Numbered from the stretch's first letter, positions 11,658 to 23,307 are shown. The stretch is 64,000 nt of DNA from Euryodendron excelsum (GCA_033060915.1 CM065392.1:9559501-9623500), one strand, 5' to 3'. Notes: a model not told the origin generated them from the sequence alone. Numbers and translations are program-made.

Positions 11658-12138
11658 GAGGAGTGGAATGTATGTAAAGATTTGAGGTTTTGGAGCAGTT
11701 TCAGTAGAGCTTCGCATCAATTTCTGTCCTGGAATATACAAAGGGGGAGGCCCTATTTATAGGCAACTTGGAATAGGCCTAGCGCATGTGCTACATGTGC
11801 CTGGCCAAAATTTGCCCTAGCGCATTTAGCACATGTGCCAGTACTGTTCCATTGCCAAAATGCCACATGGCATCCCTTATACTGGTTAAATCCTGACGGT
11901 CGATTGAATTTTGGTCGATTTGATCAAAATCTAGGCGTATATAGCATACGCTCCATCACTGAGAATGTTCATTTAAACTTTGTATCGATAATTGAGCCAA
12001 CCAGGAAGGTTTAGGGGGAATCGGTTGCGCCTACGATGTTCTCCTAGGGTTTCTCGCAAACTTTCATGTTTTCGAAAAGTTAAAATAGTGTTAGGAAGTG
12101 CGGGATATCATCTCAGGAAACGTACCTAAAATGGCATT

Positions 12139-12600
12139 TTTGCGAAGCGTCTGTGATACGCTCCGCAGGGGTTTGAAAGTAACTGTTTTTGTGTCGCATG
12201 ATCAGGGCTTTTGGGAAGCGATCTCTTCTATTGGACCGTACTGATGAAAAGTACTCTGGAAATACTTTCGGGAATTCTCTAATTTACCCATTTCTCATAT
12301 CGTTTGACGATGCGTTATAATCGGGAAATTGGGGTAAAAGTTAATCCCAGCGAAGTGTCTACGAGATGCTCCAGGGGTTGTTGAAAGTTGCAGTTTTCGA
12401 GCCATAGGATGAGGAGCTTCGGGAAGTGATTTATCTGATCAAGCTGTATCGATGGAAAGACCTATGAACGAGCTTTTGGGAATTCCCAAGTTTATGCGTT
12501 TCTCAAGTTATTTAACAGTGCATTATAACCAGGGAATTGAGAGAAAAGGTAATTTTGACAGAACGTCTGCGAGACGCTCTAGGAAACTTTTATCGAGTCA
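12139..12600. repeat. About 212-bp tandem repeat, two units and a part
   Basis: Units start near 12139, 12351 and 12560. Each opens with a GCGTCTG(T/C)GA(T/G)ACGCTC-like palindromic core, followed by GGGAAGCGAT/GGGAAGTGAT and later GCGTTATAA/GCATTATAA. Units are strongly diverged, so the array is old. Confidence 0.65.
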
Positions 12601-13071
12601 CGAGTGTTTAATATCGTGAGGTCTTCCTTAGGTTAAACAGAGGTGTATGGCCAGGCCCGCTATTCAGTAACCTAAGACCGGTGTTATTTTGGGGCGCGTT
12701 TGTGTTGTTAGGGGCAAAATAGTCATTTTGACAGGTTTTGCTGAAAATGGTCAGGAATGGATCAGAGTGTCATGTCAAGCGTGTTGGGTCATTCAGGGAT
12801 GTTTTCAAGAGAGTCTTTTACCATTCAGTGGGGTTTGTGCAGTGCTAGGGTGTTCGGGGGCAAAACGGTTATTTTGACCGGAGTCAAGGGAAATAGGACC
12901 GGAATTGGGCCAAATGGTGTGCAGAGTACACCTAAGTGCTTAGTAACATTTTGGAAGAGTGGACTTATTGTTTTAAGGGATTTTGAACTTTCCCAAAACA
13001 TGCTTGGAGGCCCAAGGGGTAGGTTTGGTCATTTTTTACTGAGTCGGGCTAGCAGGCGCTAGCGTTGACCT

Positions 13072-13420
13072 AGGTGTTGGTTCCCGAGACCTCCTAGTCC
13101 CATAAAACTACCTATGCGGTGTTGGTCCTTGAGAATGCCCGGTCTCAGAGAGCTACCTGTAGGGTGGTGTTGATTTCTGAGAACACATGGTCTCAGAAAG
13201 CCACCTGTGAGGATGGTGTTGGTCTCTGAGAAAGTCCGATCTCGGAGAACTACCGAATGACGAACATTCTACATTAGCGGGCTAGCAGGCGCCAGAAGTG
13301 AACCGTCTAGAATTTGATAAGGCGTTGGTCCATGAGATCGCCCTACCACAGGAAGCTACCTGGATGGCATTGGTTTTTGAGACTGCCCGGTTTCGGAAAG
13401 CTGCCTAGAATGATGTTATG
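13072..13420. repeat. About 47-bp tandem repeat array
   Basis: Six diverged units of the form GGTGTTGGT..TGAGA....CCGGTCTC.GA.AGCTACCTG, starting near 13072, 13118, 13166, 13215, 13323 and 13368. The fourth and fifth are separated by a spacer that contains GGGCTAGCAGGCGC, also found just before the array at about 13045. Confidence 0.75.
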
Positions 13421-13561
13421 GCTTTATTTGGGCTTTGTGGGCCCTAGAAGTGACTAGTTGACTGGATTGGAGTTTAAAAAACCCGTCTTGGATTTATATG
13501 TACTATGGAGTTTGAAACTGGGTCTAGTCGAGTCGGAGATTATCAAGCGGGCAAAAATGGG

Positions 13562-14400
13562 TTACTTACACACATGATGCCTCTTGACCCCATTACTAAA
13601 ATTGAGATTTTTTATTGTTGAGAAATAGATTTCATGGGACCTTTTTCTAGTTCATTTGGCTACCTCTTTATTCTAGTGACTATTGACTATCTTTCTAAGT
13701 GGGTCGACGCCATAGCAACATGAACCAAGGACCACCAAGTGGTGGTCAAATTCTTGAAAGAGAATATCTTTTGTCGCTTTGGCATACCCTAAGTCGACAT
13801 TAGTGACGGGGGCTCTCACTTTTGCAATAGGCCATTTACAGTATTAATGGACAAATATGATGTTGTGCACAAGGTAGGACTTCCTTATCACCCTCAAACC
13901 CAAGGTCAAGTTAAATTGGCTAACAGTGAGATTAAGCGCATTTTAGAGAAGACGATCAATCCTAATCAAAATAATTGGTCACTTAGGTTAGTTAATACTT
14001 TGTGGGCATACCACACGACTTATAAGACGATTCTTGGTGTATCACCCTATAGGCTAGTTTACAGGAAGGCATGTCACCTCCCGATTGAAATAGAGTATAA
14101 AGCCTATTGGGCGATTCGTTAATGTAACTCTAACATTGATGAGGCAGGAACCTATAGGAAGCTCCAACTCAATGAACTTGAGGAGCTTAAAAATAATGCT
14201 TATGAGAATGCTAAGTTCTCTAAGACTCGGACGAAGACCTTTCATGACCAACACATTATCCGAAAATTCTTTAAGGTTGGCTAAAAAGTTTTGCTCTATG
14301 ATTCACGCTTGCATTTTTTCCTGGACAAACTTAAGAGCAAGTGGTTGGGGCCTATGTGGTGAAAGAAGTGTTCCTTCATGGGGCTCTATAATTCCACTTA
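13562..14400 (+). pseudogene. Integrase fragment of a second Athila-related element
   Basis: The plus strand translates to IDFMGPFSSSFGYLFILVTIDYLSKWV, a stop, DISDGGSHF, and then 13847-14122 with KVGLPYHPQTQGQVKLAN and WSLRLVNTLWAYHT. It aligns end to end with the integrase at 3870-4835, on the opposite strand, so it belongs to a different insertion. It has several in-frame stops, and the catalytic Glu (GQVELAN in the other copy) is Lys here. No RT, gag or LTR accompanies it. Its edge at about 14400 touches segmental duplication copy A. Confidence 0.88.
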
Positions 14401-14401
14401 A

Positions 14402-16115
14402 TTTGGAATTATAATGGTTTGGAAAATTAACTCAAATGCAATTTTATTAAATATAATGGCTTATTAAATTATTTCTTTTATACTTTATGTAGAATATAAT
14501 GGCTTATTAAATTGTTTCTTTTATAGTTTGTGTAGGATGTTAGTATGGGAATTATTGTTCGAACTGTATTATTTTAGGAATTATTTTGTACGAGAGTTTT
14601 TTTTTTTTTTACTACAATAAATGAATATTTTGATGGGCTACTCCATATATTTATCGAAGAGAATCGTCCCTCAATACCATACAACCATTTGCAAGAAAAT
14701 TTCACCGCACCTCTGTAGCTTAGGTCTCACTGCGTGTTTTGAATACTGAAGAGCAAATTTAGCCCCACCAAATGACTATGAAGGTTTGAAATAAAGAATT
14801 GAGCAAGTAAATCCAAGTTCTCACCCATTGAACATCATTCATGGTTTTGAGTGTTACCTAAAACCTCATAAACATGCTATATATGTACCATGAATGGCTA
14901 TATTTCTCCATTGTACAATGGGTAACGTTACACAAAACAAGTATTCATAGATAATTTATTATTAAAATGATGTGATTGACGCTTTTATTTTTATTGATTT
15001 TTGTGTCAAATCATGGACCCAAATCGAGTGTCCATGTTAGGTGGACCAGGTAACCAAATGAGCACATATATGCCTTTTAAAAAACAAAAATATCTCATTG
15101 GATGGTAACCTTTTGTTGATGTCTCTTGAATGTCTATATAAATAACAAATACAACCAAAATTAAAGAACTTTTGAACCTTATCTCCTTATTTCTTTGCAA
15201 ATATGCTGAACGTGAGAATAGACTTTTATGTTGTTGAAACACGGTATTTATTCTTTATTGTAACAACACTGCACTGGTGTATATTCAAGCCAATATGTAG
15301 AACATCACCTTTGAGTTTTGGATTAAAGTCTTTATAGTACCAGTCTAATCCATTCACTTTCGATTCGTTTACATATTCTTACAACTTTAAAATTAAAAAG
15401 TGACATGATGATGACTCTTATTTACAATACTACTATCATATCATATTGGCTATATTTTTTATACAATTTTTTGAAACAATATAAAATCCCTGTATATTAG
15501 ATGCTTCTGGACGGAATGGATTAATTACTCCAATAGTGATTTGTCAGTAAAACTACATTATTAACTAATTAATCTACCTAAGATATATACGTTTGTCTAA
15601 GACGGTTCCTTCTTTTCCTCTAATCTTTTTGGTTAATGATTTTTACTTTTTCATGGTATAAAGGAGAAGTTGTATCATTATTCAAAGTTGATTATTTATT
15701 TACTTTTAGCCGCTTTGACTCGCATAATTCACTACTGTTTTTTTTTTTTTGTTAATAAAATTAAAACTCTCACATTTATTATTGTCGTTGTTATTTTATA
15801 TCTCGAAAAATAACATCACACCTGCGAAAAAAAAAATTTAAACCCACACACTTTTTCTAAATGTTCTAATTTTTGGAGGAATGATGGACTCTTATATACG
15901 ACTCGGATGGACATATGCCAATATATAAGATCATTTTTTTTTTCTTTTTCTTCCAAATTTTAGAATTCTTGTTGAGTAACATAGAAAGGCTTAATTTTTA
16001 CAAGAGTGCTGTAAAGCTTGTAAAGTTTACTTCAACTTACCTTCGAAAATAGTCAAAATCAAAGAACTAAAAGTTAGTTAATTTCTTTTAGTCAAATTAA
16101 AAAAAAAAAGTCAGT
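14402..16115 (+). repeat. Segmental duplication copy A
   Basis: Collinear with 23308-27296. Shared stretches include ATAATGGCTTATTAAATT, ATATGTACCATGAATGGC, TAATCTACCTAAGATATATA, TTTTTGGTTAATG and AGGCTTAATTTTTACAAG. No coding signal. It is shorter than copy B because B carries three inserted elements. Confidence 0.85.
14452..14537 (+). repeat. 43-bp tandem duplication inside copy A
   Basis: TATAATGGCTTATTAAATT and its downstream sequence occur twice with a 43-base period (14452 and 14495). Copy B has this segment only once (about 23362), so the duplication arose after the two copies separated or was lost in B. Confidence 0.8.
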
Positions 16116-17309
16116 GATTTACATACCTTATTATTTATTTGTCTCCCGTTTCCCTCTGGAATCAAACAAGAGAAAGTGATTTTTCTCTGAAACCAGCAAA
16201 TGTCAGTTAGATATCAAAAGTCCACTTCTCTTTAGAACTTGTTTGGAGCTTGTGGAAAGAGAAGATAAAAGAAGGAAAAGGAAGTGAAGGAGAATTGTAG
16301 GGAAATGTATTATTTTTTTAATATTTAGTTTTGTAAAGAAAATGAAAAGAAAGTAGAAGAAAATGATTTTTTTTATATTTGAAATTCAAGGAGAAAAGAA
16401 AAAAAATAAAAAAATAATGACTATTAAAAAGGAAATAAGAAAGAGATTGAAAAAGAAAGTAGTTTGGTTATAGTTCCGTTTTTTTTTTGTTTTTATGTTT
16501 TTTTGTTCTTGAAAAAAAAAAAGGGAACATCTCGTTTTTCATATTTTTGAAAAATAGAACCATCAAAGACACACATTTTTTTAATTTTTAAAACTGATGT
16601 GTTTTCTAAATAAATTCTGAAAATGAGTTCAAGAATTTATTTACCAATCATGGTCTCGACAAAAATAGTTTTCGAAATTAATTTGGCCAAATTATATTTT
16701 GACAAATTACAAAAAATAAAAACAAAAAACAAGAAGGGCCTGGAACTAACAGCCTGTTTGGAACTTGGAGAGAGAAGGGAAGGGAAGAAAAAGAGCAAAA
16801 GTTTGATTTTGTAAAGAAAATAAAAGAAAAATATGAGGAACAAAGAAAGAAAGAGAGAGTATTCTTTTTCTCTTATTTTCTCTTTCCTTTCTCGCTTATT
16901 TTTTCTTTTTTTTCTTTTATTTTTTCTATCCTTTCTCTTCTAAGAAAAATCAAATAATGAAAAGAGAAATTTTAAAATTTTCTCTTCCCGTCATTCCCAA
17001 ACAGGTTGTAAGAATTTTCTCTCTTCCCGCCAAACGGAGAAAGGAAAATTATTCTCTCTTCTTTCACTCAAGTTGGAAACAGGATGTCAATCTTTTTAAG
17101 CGTGCGGTTTGGTTGAACTTGGCCCTCTCGACTATTGTCTCGTCTCGAGGCGTGAATACAAAACTATTTCTTTCTTCTTAAAGAGATCAGGAGCCTGGCC
17201 AACTTTTCATCTTTTACTAATTCAAAGTCTTTCTGCAACTTAATTATGGTGGCACTCTGAGAACTCGCTTTCATTCTCTCTCAACATTCGTTCACCTCTT
17301 CATGGCTCT
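16116..17309. other. Purine/pyrimidine-rich region with MITE-like ends, upstream of the PPR gene
   Basis: A-rich purine tracts are followed by T-rich pyrimidine tracts. CCTGTTTGGAACTTGGAG at about 16752 is mirrored by CCCAAACAGG at about 16996 and CAAGTTGGAAACAGG at about 17070, which suggests one or two small inverted-repeat elements. No TATA or start signal for the PPR gene stands out; no gene is seen. Confidence 0.45.
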
Positions 17310-19499
17310 ATGCGTTTTCGCTTCTTTTCTCTCTCCTTCGCCTCAAACCTCCATCCATCAATCCATAAACCTCCTTTTCTACTTCTCACGCATCACCTGA
17401 AAACCCAGTACTGTCACCACCTGACACCACTGGGCTCTTCTTCTTCTTCGTCCATGCTACACTCATGTAAAGAGCTCCGAACTCTGAAAAAGGCCCATGC
17501 TTCTATTATAGTTTCAAATGGTTATGAACCCATTTCACTTGTTCCAAAGGTTATATCTCTGTATGCACAGTTTGATGACCTCGAGAGTGCTCTTTTAGTA
17601 TTTGGGACCGTCCAAGAACCCAATACTGTTATCTGGAATTCAATTATGAAGGCCCATGTTGATTGTGGTGTGGGTGATTCGGCTTTTTCGCTATATCGGC
17701 AAATGCGAAACCTGGGTGTTGAACATGACGGTTTCACGTTCCCGCTATTAAACCGAGCGGTTTTGTTGCTTCAAAATAGTGTTCTGTATGGAGAAATGGT
17801 TCATTGTTTGGCATTTAAAATGGGTTTTGAATCAGATATATATTTCTGCAACACAATGATGGGTGTTTATGTGAAATGTGCGTACATTGGTTATGCTTTT
17901 CGACTGTTTGATGAAATGTCTCACAGAGATTTCGTGTCTTGGACTTCGATTATTTCAGGTTATGTTTATGCAGGAAATATAACTGGTGCTTTCAAATTGT
18001 TCCACGAAATGCGATTGGAGGTGGAACCCAGTCCAGTGACGGTGGTGGTCATGTTGCAAGTGTGTTGTTCCCATGGAAGTGTGATTGAAGGGAGGCAATT
18101 GCATGGTTATGTGATAAAAGGAGGGCTTCTGATTGATGGGTTTCTGCAAAATTCAATTTTGAAAATGTATGCTAATATGGGTAGTATCCATGATGCAGAA
18201 GCCTTTTTCAGTGAAATTTATAGAAGGGATGTTGTTTCTTGGAATATTTTGATTTCTTCATACATCTCGAGAGATGATGTTATGAAAGTTGCTAAGTGCT
18301 TTAACAAAATGCAGGGTGAATTAAGGCCTGGCATTGAGACATTGATCTTAGTTATTTCAGCTTCTGCAAAGAATGGGAATCTTTTTCAAGGCAAAAAACT
18401 GCATGGTTTTGCTATTAAAAATGGACTTTATGACAGTGTTTTGCAAACTTCATTGTTGGATTTTTATGCAAAGTGTGGGGAATTTGGGAGAGCAGCTCAA
18501 ATGTTTAGAGACATTCCCTTTAAAAACAGCATCACTTGCAGTGCTATGATGTCGGGTCTTATTGAAGGTGGGCGTTTTGAAGAGGCCATCGAATTGTTCC
18601 GGCAAATGCAAGATGCGGATCTAGAACCTGTGGCTGAAATCTTAAGAAGCCTTCTTGTTGTGTATACTCATATGGGTGCCCTGAAATTGGGTAAAGGAAT
18701 CCATGCCTACCTTATAAAGAATTTGTTCTATAACTCTGAGGAAGATAATACTGCCTTAGAAACCTCTATCTTAAACATGTATGTAAGATGTGGAAGCATT
18801 TCTTCTGCTGAAATTATTTTTGATAGAATAGCAGTTAGAGATCTTGTGACATGGACATCAATGATCGAGGGATATGGAGTCCATGGGCTGGGTTTTGAAG
18901 CCCTGCAACTTTTTCATCAGATGCTGGAGGAAGGAATCGAGCCAAATAATGTCACCTTCTTAAGCTTATTATCTGCTTGTAGCCATTCTGGCCTTCTGAG
19001 TGAAGGCTGTGGAGTCTTTCATTCCATGAAATGGAGATTTGATATTGAACCTGATCTGAGTCATTGCACTTCCATTGTGGATCTGTTGGGTCGATCTGGG
19101 AAGCTCAAAGAGGCGTTAGCTATAATTCTGAAATTAGTAGCTTTTCCAGATGGTAGGATTTGGGGCGCTCTCCTTGCAGCCTCCAGAGTTCACGGGAACC
19201 AAAAACTTGGGGAATATGCTGCGGAAAGGCTCTTGGAGTTGGAACCAGATAATGCTGGATATTATACTTTGCTTAGTAATGTTGAAGCTGTTGTTGAAAG
19301 GTGGGCTGAAGTTGAAGAAGTACGGAGATGTATGAAGGACTATGATTTGATAAAGAAGCCAGGGTGGAGCTGCATTGAAGCCAAAGGATCGATTCATGGT
19401 TTTGTTTCTGGAGATAGATCACACCCTCAAATGGTTGAAATTTATGAGATAGTGGAAGTTTTAAATAGGAAAACACATGAAAGGATGTATATTGGATAG
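17310..19499 (+). CDS. PLS-class pentatricopeptide repeat protein, E subgroup
   Basis: An intact single-exon gene of 729 codons. PPR proteins bind specific sites in organelle RNA; PLS-class members with an E domain usually take part in C-to-U editing. The first 45 or so residues are rich in Ser, His, Phe and Arg with few acidic residues, fitting a mitochondrial or plastid transit peptide. After that come tandem PPR motifs of variable length, with repeats such as NTVIWNSIMKAH, DFVSWTSIISGY, DVVSWNILISSY and DLVTWTSMIEGYG. The C-terminal region has GALLAASRVHGN, ELEPDNAGYYTLLSN, KKPGWSCIE and FVSGDRSHPQ, which is the E domain; there is no DYW deaminase domain, so a partner would have to supply it for editing. 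The ATG at 17310 is the first in frame; one at 17302 is out of frame. The exact target is not deducible. Confidence 0.95.
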   Translation: MRFRFFSLSFASNLHPSIHKPPFLLLTHHLKTQYCHHLTPLGSSSSSSMLHSCKELRTLKKAHASIIVSNGYEPISLVPKVISLYAQFDDLESALLVFGTVQEPNTVIWNSIMKAHVDCGVGDSAFSLYRQMRNLGVEHDGFTFPLLNRAVLLLQNSVLYGEMVHCLAFKMGFESDIYFCNTMMGVYVKCAYIGYAFRLFDEMSHRDFVSWTSIISGYVYAGNITGAFKLFHEMRLEVEPSPVTVVVMLQVCCSHGSVIEGRQLHGYVIKGGLLIDGFLQNSILKMYANMGSIHDAEAFFSEIYRRDVVSWNILISSYISRDDVMKVAKCFNKMQGELRPGIETLILVISASAKNGNLFQGKKLHGFAIKNGLYDSVLQTSLLDFYAKCGEFGRAAQMFRDIPFKNSITCSAMMSGLIEGGRFEEAIELFRQMQDADLEPVAEILRSLLVVYTHMGALKLGKGIHAYLIKNLFYNSEEDNTALETSILNMYVRCGSISSAEIIFDRIAVRDLVTWTSMIEGYGVHGLGFEALQLFHQMLEEGIEPNNVTFLSLLSACSHSGLLSEGCGVFHSMKWRFDIEPDLSHCTSIVDLLGRSGKLKEALAIILKLVAFPDGRIWGALLAASRVHGNQKLGEYAAERLLELEPDNAGYYTLLSNVEAVVERWAEVEEVRRCMKDYDLIKKPGWSCIEAKGSIHGFVSGDRSHPQMVEIYEIVEVLNRKTHERMYIG

Positions 19500-19672
19500 T
19501 TGATTTAATAAGTAAATGCATTATGGAAGTAAATAATTTTGCTTTCCCTTAAAAGTGCTTGTAAATGTTGAGCAAGCAAATCAGTGATTCTGACTCAGTA
19601 AATATTTGATTGAGCAACGATTATTGGTAGTTCAAAATGAGACTCTGCTAATGATACTCTGGGTAGAAAGTT

Positions 19673-19678
19673 AATAAA
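19673..19678 (+). terminator. Candidate poly(A) signal of the PPR gene
   Basis: AATAAA lies 174 bases after the stop codon; a second AATAAA lies at 19910-19915. Plant signals are loose, so either or neither may be used. Confidence 0.3.
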
Positions 19679-19967
19679 TGGTTGAAACCACAGGTTTCTT
19701 TCTTCCATTGTTGTCTTAATGTGTTGTCATATAAGCATCCATCCTGCTATGATACCATTCTCTTCAAACTATGTTGACATTCTTGAGTTACAATTCTCTT
19801 GGAGTCTCGTAGGTCTGAATGAGGAGTAATAACCTTGATACTTCGCCACTGTAAAAGGATGGACAGATTTCACTTGTAAGGCATCTGGGAGACTGTTTTA
19901 TTACGTTCCAATAAAAATCAAGAACATAGATTACTATACAAAGATCGCTCTTGCAGGTGCTTCCTTA

Positions 19968-20189
19968 ATGCTGTGTTTGGAACCAGAATTATCAAGGAAA
20001 AAGAAAAAAAAAAAGGAAAATGAGAGGGAAAAGAAAAGAAAATGAAACATTCTAAATTCTTACTTACATTTTTTTTTTATGTTATTTTATTCTCCATTTT
20101 TTCTAGCAATCAAACATATTATCTAATTTCATATCATTTTCCTTTTTCTTTTTCTTTTTTCTCATCAAATTTTTTATCCAAACATAGTG
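19968..20189. mobile_element. PIF/Harbinger-like MITE
   Basis: TTA at 19965-19967 is followed by ATGCTGTGTTTGG, and the right end CCAAACATAGTG is followed by TTA at 20190-20192. The 222-bp interior is non-coding and purine-rich on the left, pyrimidine-rich on the right, as in a fold-back element. TTA target duplication and a TGTTTGG end fit the PIF/Harbinger group. Confidence 0.5.
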
Positions 20190-20197
20190 TTAATAAC

Positions 20198-21052
20198 CAG
20201 GGTTGGCTCGAAGCAATTTGAGGGCTAAGGCAACAGCTTCAAACGAGACTTTTTATATCTTTTATTTAATGTAAAAAATTTTGTATTAAAATTTTTGTTT
20301 AAATCGATGCTTTTTTTTCTTCTAAAATTAACTAATGTGTTGATTTTAGGTTTTCCTTTTTTAACTTTTTTTTTAAATTTGGACCACTTCCTTTCTTTAA
20401 AAAAATAGTTTTAATTATAGTACATAAGGTTTTAAAAGATTTAAGGCTTTCAAAAATCTTTTGTACACTTTATTTTTTTGAGTTAAACCTATTTTTTAAA
20501 GTTAATTAGTGTAGGTGACTATGGGAGTGAAAAAAAAAAAGTCTAATAGGTAGATAGCATCCATGCTTTTAAATATTACTTTTGTTATGATATTTTACTC
20601 ACAATATAGTGATAGATCCCATACCATAATGTTTAGATATTAGAGGCACTAGTTAGTACTAACTTATCAACGAAAGTTTATGGTTTTATAGGCCTTTTCT
20701 TATTTGAGCCTTTTTTTCAAAAAAAAAAAAGAAAAGGCATTGTAGAAGCAATATATGTGCTTAAGTATAGCATATAATATTTTTAAAATTTTGAGCCTGT
20801 TTACTTGTACAATTTATTTATTGGTTAAACTGTTGTTTGATTCTTGAAGTTTACTAATATAGTTGATTTGGGGGTTTTTTTTTTTTTTTTAGCGAGCCTT
20901 TTTTTCCCTCACCAAGATCAAGGCCTTTTTTCAAAAAAAAAAAAATGTGAAAATTATTTTGAGTTTTACTATAACATGTAAAAAATTTAAGGCCTTAAAA
21001 ATTCGGGACCTAAAGCGATTATTTTAGTTGCCTAGCGCTAAAGCCGGTCTTA
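20198..21052. mobile_element. hAT-like non-autonomous element
   Basis: The left end CAGGGTTGGCTC and the reverse complement of the right end (TAAGACCGGCTTTAG) resemble hAT termini. Flanking 8-mers are TTAATAAC and TTAATAAG (7/8). Subterminal text such as GGCCTTAAAAATTC and CCTAAAGCGATT also occurs near the right end of the element at 39476-40403, so the two belong to one family. No transposase is encoded. Confidence 0.6.
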
Positions 21053-21058
21053 TTAATA

Positions 21059-21153
21059 AGCTATTTGAAAATTGGAGAGAGAAGAGAAGAAAAAAAAAAA
21101 AGAAAGAGATACGCTACCTCTTTTTCCCTCTCCCAAGTTCCAAACAGGCTCGA
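21059..21153. mobile_element. Short inverted-repeat MITE
   Basis: AGCTATTTGAAAATTGGAGAG at the left pairs loosely with the reverse complement of the right end, AGCCTGTTTGGAACTTGGGA. The arms are purine-rich. It shares its end with the elements near 16752 and 52860. Confidence 0.4.
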
Positions 21154-23307
21154 TGCTCCCTACCTACGTGGTTTTACGTCCCGGTCCCACAACTTTGGCA
21201 GAGAGCCAATCAAGAACATCAGCCATACAAAGATTGCGGATTAATAAAGCAAAACTATGCCTGTAAGCCTTAGCTCTGTATACAAATGGAATGGTTGCTC
21301 TACAAAAACTGAACCTCAGTCATACAAAGATTGCTCTGTTATTATACAAAGATCTGGCATTAATAGAGCAAATCAATGCCAGCAAAAGCGTCAGCTCTAT
21401 CTGCAAGTAGAATGGTTTTTCTACAAAAGCTGAATGCCAAAAATGGCTCTAAACAGGAGGATATGTAGGCAGAAAAGACGGAGGGGGGTTCTGTGAGGAC
21501 CAGCGGGGCTGTCAGTCACGCCGCCGTCATTGGTTACCATCTCCTTGGGACTCAAGGATTAAGAGGTACTATCCTATAGAACAAATCCTATTCAAGGAAG
21601 ATGCGGCCTTACAATATATATAGTGCTTCTATTTCTATTTGTTTGTCGACGTAGGACGGCTTCGCCGCGGTTGTCAGGCCTCTTATTATTCGTGGGTGTT
21701 TTCGTAATTTCATGTAGTCAACAGGGTTTTTTATATTTTTGAGAAGAGCTATACATCAAGAAAGCGTATGATAAATCCAGCTCTACAAGCTGGGCAAGAC
21801 AAAAAGGTAAAGCTGTTGGGATTGAAGGAGGGGAAATGCTGTTTGCCCTGGCTAGCTAATTTTGAAGCCACCCAATCAGCACAGGCATTAGCACTCCGCC
21901 TACACCAAGCAAAAGACCGTTGCTGATGTTGGGAGAAAATTAGTCAACAGGGTATATATTAATGGGAGAAAATTGGTGGTTGTGTATAGCCGGTAGACCA
22001 TATGCTTGGGCAGATTGAACTAAAAGGCTTCTGAATTGAGTCGATTATACAAATTCATGTGCATGGATTATCTTGATTAATTAGCATAAACAATGACAAA
22101 TATTTTCCTCCTCAATATGTGGGTTTGTTTTCATTTTTTGTATTCTCGGAAATTTAAAAAAAAAATGTAGTCAGAAGGAAAACAACAAATTCTTGCAACA
22201 TCTCTCAGGTGCATCATAGATATTAAAAGAAAAATAAAAACGAACTATTTCCAATATTCTAGATCATTTGAAAATAATTCCATATTCATCATTCAAAATT
22301 AACTTAGGATTTAATCAATCAATTAATAAAGTTGGAAGATAATAATCCTAAGAAACATGGAGTTATTACCCAAAATAACCCTTTCTTACAAAATCATACT
22401 CTTTCAAAAATAATTCCCAAACTAACATCATGACATTAACCATAAAAAAAAAAAAATTATTAGCATGTCATTATAGTTAGTTAAAATTATAGTTATACCA
22501 TAACATATGAATATCCATTTTCAAAATTGGCATGGGTTAGGCCTGGAGAACCATCCCAATCAAGTTTCTTCATCACTATAGCACCAATAATGTTTAGAAT
22601 AATAGAGGCGTAAGAAGATAACTTTCTTCCTGCCAAAGTCCCCAACTTCAAACTAGGCCCTAACAATATCTGTTATTTGTTTTATAAAAATATTCATTTG
22701 TGGTGCCGGGTGGTCGGTGGCAAGATCAATGGTGGCGACGGGTGGTAAATGATGGTGGCAGCAGGGGAGAAGGGATGGAGACTTTAGTTTGAAAACAAAC
22801 ACAAAAAAGTGAAAATATATCTTTGTATTTTCACTTTCGTTCAATTTTTAAAAACAAATTTTAATTTTCTAGAAATAAATTTGAAAACAATTATCAAACA
22901 GGAAATTTTATTTTCATTTTTCCTAAAGTTTTGAGACAAAAACAAAAAATGGAAAATACTTGTTACCAAGCTAAGCAATTGATTATTTTTCCCTCCAAAT
23001 AGAGTCCGAAGGCCAATAACTAGGTTCTTACGCACAAGATATTGTTAGTGCTGCATTGAATAATTTTTCCTTTCCCATATCTACCAGGGTAATGTTAACA
23101 CAGAGCTTTGGACCCACAAAGCCAAACTCTATAGATGCACCATTTTACTGCTTCCTATAAAGAGCAAGGGCAAACTTACCATAAACTGGTGTCCACTACT
23201 TTGGAGTTGAAACTCCATAAACACACAGGTTATCATTTAGGATGTTTATACATATACAGTGATTAATGGCACGACTCAAGAATACTCCCGTGAATTTCAG
23301 GCAATTG
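21154..23307. other. Non-coding region with a short tandem duplication and MITE remnants
   Basis: At 21220-21437 there are two diverged units sharing CATACAAAGATTGC, AGCTCT, AGAATGGTT/GGAATGGTT and CTACAAAA. A more GC-rich stretch lies at about 21470-21700 without a credible gene. At about 22650-22990 a GGTGGC-rich block and ATTATCAAACAGG / CTTGTTACCAAGC look like the edges of a MITE. No gene recognised. Confidence 0.45.

Larger units (their letters stand above)
11658..13560 (-). repeat. Probable partial LTR of another retroelement, interrupted by the Athila-type element
   Basis: No coding capacity. On the minus strand a TATA-type core CTATAAATAGGG (11762-11751) is followed by CCTCCCCCTTTGTA, a layout common at the U3/R border of plant gypsy LTRs. 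Upstream of it on that strand lie two sets of tandem repeats, as is common in U3. The Athila-type element would have inserted into its R/U5 part. No matching second LTR is in the window, so this is an inference. Confidence 0.4.
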
